A stretch of DNA of 64,000 nucleotides, from NCBI RefSeq assembly GCF_001701025.1, contig NZ_CP016793.1, forward strand, positions 1,798,001-1,862,000, written 5' to 3'. The notes below the pieces were generated by a model. It was not told where the DNA came from. It saw nothing but the letters and a program-made list of their open reading frames with translations, and searched no databases. A program made the position numbers and the translations under genes. How positions within the stretch are numbered: position 1 is the first letter of the stretch; each line of letters begins with the position of its first letter. The stretch is from Lentzea guizhouensis (GTDB lineage: Bacteria; Actinomycetota; Actinomycetes; Mycobacteriales; Pseudonocardiaceae). This document shows positions 60,762 through 64,000 of the stretch, in pieces.

Positions 60762-61038
60762 ATGGAGATCTGGCACAACCCGCGCTGCTCCAAGAGCCGC
60801 GCCGCCAAGCAACGCCTCGACGACGCCGACATCGAGTACACCGAACGCCGCTACCTCGACGACGCCCCGACCGCCGAAGAGCTCGACCACGTCCTCAAGC
60901 TCCCGCACCAAGGAACCCGCCTACCCCGCCACCCTCGAACACGACCGCGCCAAGTGGATCGCCCACCTCGCAGCCAACCCGAGTCTCATCGAGCGACCCA
61001 TCATCATCGACGGCGACAGCGCGCGCATCGAACGCTAA
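60762..61038 (+). pseudogene. ArsC/Spx-like reductase remnant, frameshifted and internally deleted
   Basis: The N-terminal half reads as an ArsC-family protein (MEIWHNPRCSKSRAAK, Cys in NPRCSKS) to LDHVLKL. The frame then shifts at about 60915, and the C-terminal half (KEPAYPATLEHDRAKWI; NPSLIERPIIIDGD) continues to 61038. Compared with the family, about a dozen residues around the join are missing, so this is real decay rather than a single-base error. Its stop overlaps the marC stop. Confidence 0.72.
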
Positions 61039-61646
61039 GCACCCTCGATGAACCCCTGCACCGACGACGCCACCAGCTGCACCGCGATCGCCGCCAGCAG
61101 CAGGCCGGCGATCTTCGCCATCAGCAGGATCCCGCTCTCCTTGAACACCTTGATCAGCAACCCGGCCGACCGCAACGTCCCCAGCAGCACCAGGTGCACG
61201 GCCACGATCGCCGCGGCCAACGCGAGGTAGGACCCCAGAGCACCGTCCGCCTGCCGCACGAACACGATCGTCGCCGCGATCGCGCCCGGCCCGGCCAGCA
61301 GCGGCGTGCCCAGCGGCACCAGGGCGATGTTGACGTCCTCCACCTCGGGGTGGTTGGTGGCGCCCTTGCCGGTCAGCAGGTCCAGCGCGATCAGCAGCAA
61401 CAGCAACCCGCCCGCACCCTGCAGGGCGGGGATGCCGATGTGCATGTAGGCCAGGATCGAGTTGCCCGCGACGGCGAACAGCGTGATCACCAGGAACGAC
61501 ACCAGCACGCCCTGCCGCGCGGCTGACCGGCGTGCCTCCCGCGACTTGCGGCCGACCAGGCCCAGGAACACGGGCACCGTGCCGGGCGGGTCCATGATCA
61601 CCAGCAGCGTGATCGTGGCCTCGATGAAGAGCCGCAGGTTGAACAC
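61035..61646 (-). CDS. MarC-family membrane protein
   Basis: 203-aa integral membrane protein with six hydrophobic helices of the MarC/YhgN family. Family features include LLVIMDPPGTVPVFLGL near the start and PLGTPLLAGPGAI in the middle. Physiological role unresolved. GTG start. Confidence 0.9.
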   Translation of the reverse strand: MFNLRLFIEATITLLVIMDPPGTVPVFLGLVGRKSREARRSAARQGVLVSFLVITLFAVAGNSILAYMHIGIPALQGAGGLLLLLIALDLLTGKGATNHPEVEDVNIALVPLGTPLLAGPGAIAATIVFVRQADGALGSYLALAAAIVAVHLVLLGTLRSAGLLIKVFKESGILLMAKIAGLLLAAIAVQLVASSVQGFIEGA

Positions 61647-61658
61647 CGGAACACCGCC

Positions 61659-62516
61659 CTATCCGACCAGGATCTTGCCGCCCGTCGCCCGCTCGGCCAG
61701 AGCATCCAGCATCTCCGGCGCCGTCGTCTCCGCGCCGAGCCGGACCGTCTTGTTCGTGCCGTGGTAGTCACTCGACCCGGTGATGACCAGGCCCAGCGAC
61801 GACGCCAGCGACCGCAGCGACTCCCTCGTCCGCGCGTCGTGGTCCGGGTGGTCGACCTCGACGCCGGTCAGGCCGAGCGACGCCAGCGACTCGACGACCG
61901 CGGGGGCCACGACCGGGCCGCGGGAACGGGCGAACGGGTGCGCCAGCACCGTCACGCCGCCGGCCTCGGTGATCATCTCGATCGCGCGCTCGACCGGGGT
62001 GTCGGTGCGGCCGACGTAGTAGGCGCCGCCGGTCAGGAACGTCGCGAACGCCTCGTCCACCGACTCCACGACCCCGGCGCGGATCAACGCCTGCGCGAGG
62101 TGCGGGCGACCGGCGGGCGCGTCGAAGGGCAGCCGTTCCATCAGCTCGACCGGGTCGATCGGGAAGCCGTCGGCCTGCATCATCTCGGCCATCTTCTGCA
62201 GCCGCTGCCTGCGCTCCTGGCGCAGCCGCGACTGCTCGACCATCAACGCCGAGTGCGTCGGGTCGTACAGGTAGGCCAGCAGGTGGACGGTGATCGTGCG
62301 GCCGTAGCCGTCAGGGCACTCGCACGAGAGCTCGGCCCCGCGCACCAGGCGCAGACCCGGTGGCAACGCCGCGACCGCCTCCGCCCACCCCGCCGACGTG
62401 TCGTGGTCGGTGAGCGCCACCGCGTCGAGTCCTGCTCGGGCCGCCGCCCTCACCAGCTCGGCTGGGCTGTCGGTGCCGTCGGACTCGGACGAATGGGTGT
62501 GCAGATCGATGACCAC
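61659..62516 (-). CDS. PHP-domain phosphoesterase (YciV/TrpH-like)
   Basis: 285-aa metal-dependent phosphoesterase. PHP motifs are present: DLHTHSSESDGT, ALTDHDTSAGW, GAELSCE, VLAHPFAR and ITGSSDYHG. Related proteins hydrolyse 3',5'-bisphosphonucleotides or RNA 5' ends. It lies between marC and a PH-domain protein on the same strand with short gaps. Confidence 0.92.
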   Translation of the reverse strand: MVIDLHTHSSESDGTDSPAELVRAAARAGLDAVALTDHDTSAGWAEAVAALPPGLRLVRGAELSCECPDGYGRTITVHLLAYLYDPTHSALMVEQSRLRQERRQRLQKMAEMMQADGFPIDPVELMERLPFDAPAGRPHLAQALIRAGVVESVDEAFATFLTGGAYYVGRTDTPVERAIEMITEAGGVTVLAHPFARSRGPVVAPAVVESLASLGLTGVEVDHPDHDARTRESLRSLASSLGLVITGSSDYHGTNKTVRLGAETTAPEMLDALAERATGGKILVG

Positions 62517-62552
62517 GTCGTCCAGTGTGGACGACGTGGTGCACGGCCCGCG

Positions 62553-63113
62553 TTACGGGACCATCTTCTTCCCGCGGGCGGCCCGCTGCGCCTTGATCAT
62601 CGAGAACCGCTCGGCCTGCGCCTTCTTGTCGCCGAAGGTCAGCTCCGAGATGGCGTCGTAGACCTCTTCGGGGTCCGGCAGGAACTCCAGGCGGTTCAAC
62701 GCCTGGATCTGACCTGCCGACTCGACGATCAGCGTGCCGTAGCCGAACATGCGGCCGGCCACCGTGCGCTCGTAGGTGAGGTCGGTGACCTTGCTGATGG
62801 GCATCATCGCGACCTTGGTCTCGAAGACGCCCGACGTCAGCATGAACCGCTTGTCGGTGACGACGATCCGCTCGACCCACCACTCGATGATGAAGTAGGC
62901 GAGCCGCAGCAGCACCAGCAGCGCGCCGTACCACAGCACGTTCTGGATCACTCCGGCGTTGGCCGGGAGCAGGTACGAGATCATCATGAAGCCGGCGAGC
63001 AGCGCCGCGGCCTCGAGCACGTCCCAGATCAGGTAGGACCAGTGCCTGCGCACCCGGATGACCCGACGCTCGCTCGACAGCAGGTAGTCGTCCGGATCAC
63101 GTGGTGCGAACAT
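62553..63113 (-). CDS. PH-domain membrane protein (bPH2 type)
   Basis: 186-aa protein. Two membrane helices (LEAAALLAGFMMISYLL; VLWYGALLVLLRLAYFII) are followed by a bacterial PH domain (ERIVVTDKRFMLTSGVFE; MPISKVTDLTYERT; GYGTLIVESAGQ). Probably a membrane-associated scaffold. Upstream of the PHP gene on the same strand. Confidence 0.85.
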   Translation of the reverse strand: MFAPRDPDDYLLSSERRVIRVRRHWSYLIWDVLEAAALLAGFMMISYLLPANAGVIQNVLWYGALLVLLRLAYFIIEWWVERIVVTDKRFMLTSGVFETKVAMMPISKVTDLTYERTVAGRMFGYGTLIVESAGQIQALNRLEFLPDPEEVYDAISELTFGDKKAQAERFSMIKAQRAARGKKMVP

Positions 63114-63189
63114 GCGCTACCAGCCCTTCCTGGTACCAGCCAGTGCCCTGTCTGCCCTGCTCCTGGCCTCCCAGCGGGAGCCGGGGAGC

Positions 63190-63348
63190 CTAGAACAATT
63201 GTCGCACGAAGGTGATCAGGGCCTCAGCCGCAGTTCGCAGCGAGTTGAGGATGTTCTGCACCAGCTGAGCTGCTTGCTGAGGCTCAGCGATGAGGAAGAA
63301 CAGCAACAAGGCAATACCGGCGAAAGTGAGGATCTTCTTCAAGTTCAC
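63190..63348 (-). CDS. Small membrane peptide
   Basis: 52-aa protein with one membrane helix (ILTFAGIALLLFFLIAEPQQ) and an amphipathic helical tail (VQNILNSLRTAAEALI). GTG start (VNLKKIL) after GGTGG; the frame continues upstream without a better start. Function unknown. Confidence 0.65.
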   Translation of the reverse strand: MNLKKILTFAGIALLLFFLIAEPQQAAQLVQNILNSLRTAAEALITFVRQLF

Positions 63349-63489
63349 GGTGTCCACCCCGTCCGCGTTCGCACCCGTTTGGCGCCGTTCGTGACCGTTG
63401 TACAGCACGATTCAGTGCCTTGGGAGATTTGTACCGCAGCTGGGGTAGTCCGCTGCACCGCCGTTCCGGTGTGACTACGCTTCGTGATC

Positions 63490-63903
63490 GTGACGGGCAG
63501 CAGCGAGCGCACCATCCGTTGTGTCGGGGCCATCGTTCATGACTCGAACGGGCGACTACTGCTCGTGCGACGAGCCAACGCACCAGGTGAGGGCCTGTGG
63601 TCGGTACCGGGTGGGCGAGTGGAGCCGAACGAGACCGATGAGGCTGCTGTGACGAGGGAAGTCCTCGAGGAGACCGGTCTCTCCGTCACGGCGGGTCACC
63701 TCGTCGGCAGCGTCGAGCGACCGGTCCCGAACGGGGTTTTCCGGATCTACGACTACGAGTGCCAGGTCAGGTCGGGTGTGCTCCAAGCGGGCGACGACGC
63801 ATCGGATGTCGCTTGGGTCGACAGTGCGACGTTGGCCACACTTCGGACCACCGAGGGGCTGGTGGAAGCGCTCTCCGAGTGGAACTGCCTGCCCAGGGCC
63901 TGA
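63490..63903 (+). CDS. NUDIX hydrolase
   Basis: 137-aa pyrophosphohydrolase. The Nudix box GRVEPNETDEAAVTREVLEE plus TG matches GX5EX7REUXEEXGU. The N-terminal strand IRCVGAIVHDSNGRLLLVRR and LWSVPGG are family-typical. Substrate unknown (nucleotide sugar or oxidised nucleotide are possibilities). The GTG was chosen because TACGCT (63476-63481) ends 8 nt upstream; a GTG two codons earlier is less likely. Confidence 0.9.
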   Translation: MTGSSERTIRCVGAIVHDSNGRLLLVRRANAPGEGLWSVPGGRVEPNETDEAAVTREVLEETGLSVTAGHLVGSVERPVPNGVFRIYDYECQVRSGVLQAGDDASDVAWVDSATLATLRTTEGLVEALSEWNCLPRA

Positions 63904-64000
63904 TCCGGGTTCACGCGATCGGGAACGGGCCGGGTTCACCGCTCAGCGCCAAACGAGACGGTGCCCGTGCGCCTCGGTGGTCGCCAGAGTGGTGCTCGAA

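Overview
The window is high-G+C actinobacterial DNA, most likely from the Pseudonocardiaceae (Lentzea/Saccharothrix/Amycolatopsis type). This is inferred from the G+C-ending codons, frequent GTG starts, many leaderless promoters (TAnnnT hexamer 6-8 nt before the start codon) and the gene content. No rRNA, tRNA or CRISPR array was found.

Backbone. From memory, the conserved genes follow the order of the Mycobacterium tuberculosis Rv3200c-Rv3212 neighbourhood: potassium channel, adnB, adnA, an alkyltransferase-like protein, a TIGR02569 protein, moeZ, a DUF3152 protein, a TetR regulator, a DUF3107 protein, a MiaE-like protein, rhlE and a membrane-anchored beta-propeller. Three large blocks interrupt this order. 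(1) 10.7-21.8 kb holds two tandem, diverged copies of a four-gene cassette: GGDEF-EAL protein plus DUF574-type SAM methyltransferase on the minus strand, diverging from a cytochrome P450 plus a secreted alpha/beta hydrolase. (2) 22.2-31.7 kb is a nitrate/nitrite assimilation operon (nitrate reductase, electron-transfer flavoprotein, NarK transporter, NirB, NirD, a HemD-winged-helix fusion and a CbiX-like chelatase). (3) 37.7-47.8 kb is a serine-integrase integrative element, followed by an IS630-family insertion sequence and a small AurF-like diiron oxygenase locus.

The integrative element carries a large serine recombinase, a TraB/FtsK-like translocase, a zinc-ribbon/HTH/TPR regulator, a 2H-phosphoesterase-like protein and a tight minus-strand operon of seven small genes that includes an Imm1-like orphan immunity protein. 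It sits in the centre of a long intergenic palindrome. The two element ends contain matching arms that rebuild a dyad-symmetric attP, and the IS630 copy lies at the CTAG at the right base of the same palindrome.

The right end (53-64 kb) is housekeeping and envelope genes: rhlE, beta-propeller, hydrolase, a secreted small protein, an O-antigen-ligase-like protein, an 18-bp minisatellite, a RecB-family nuclease, a decayed arsC, MarC, a PHP phosphoesterase, a PH-domain protein and a NUDIX hydrolase.

Six genes have single-base-type frame breaks (adnA, both GGDEF-EAL genes, cbiX, the gene at 36761 and arsC). Most are repaired by adding one base to a short homopolymer, so sequence error is a real possibility and these loci should be checked before they are called pseudogenes.
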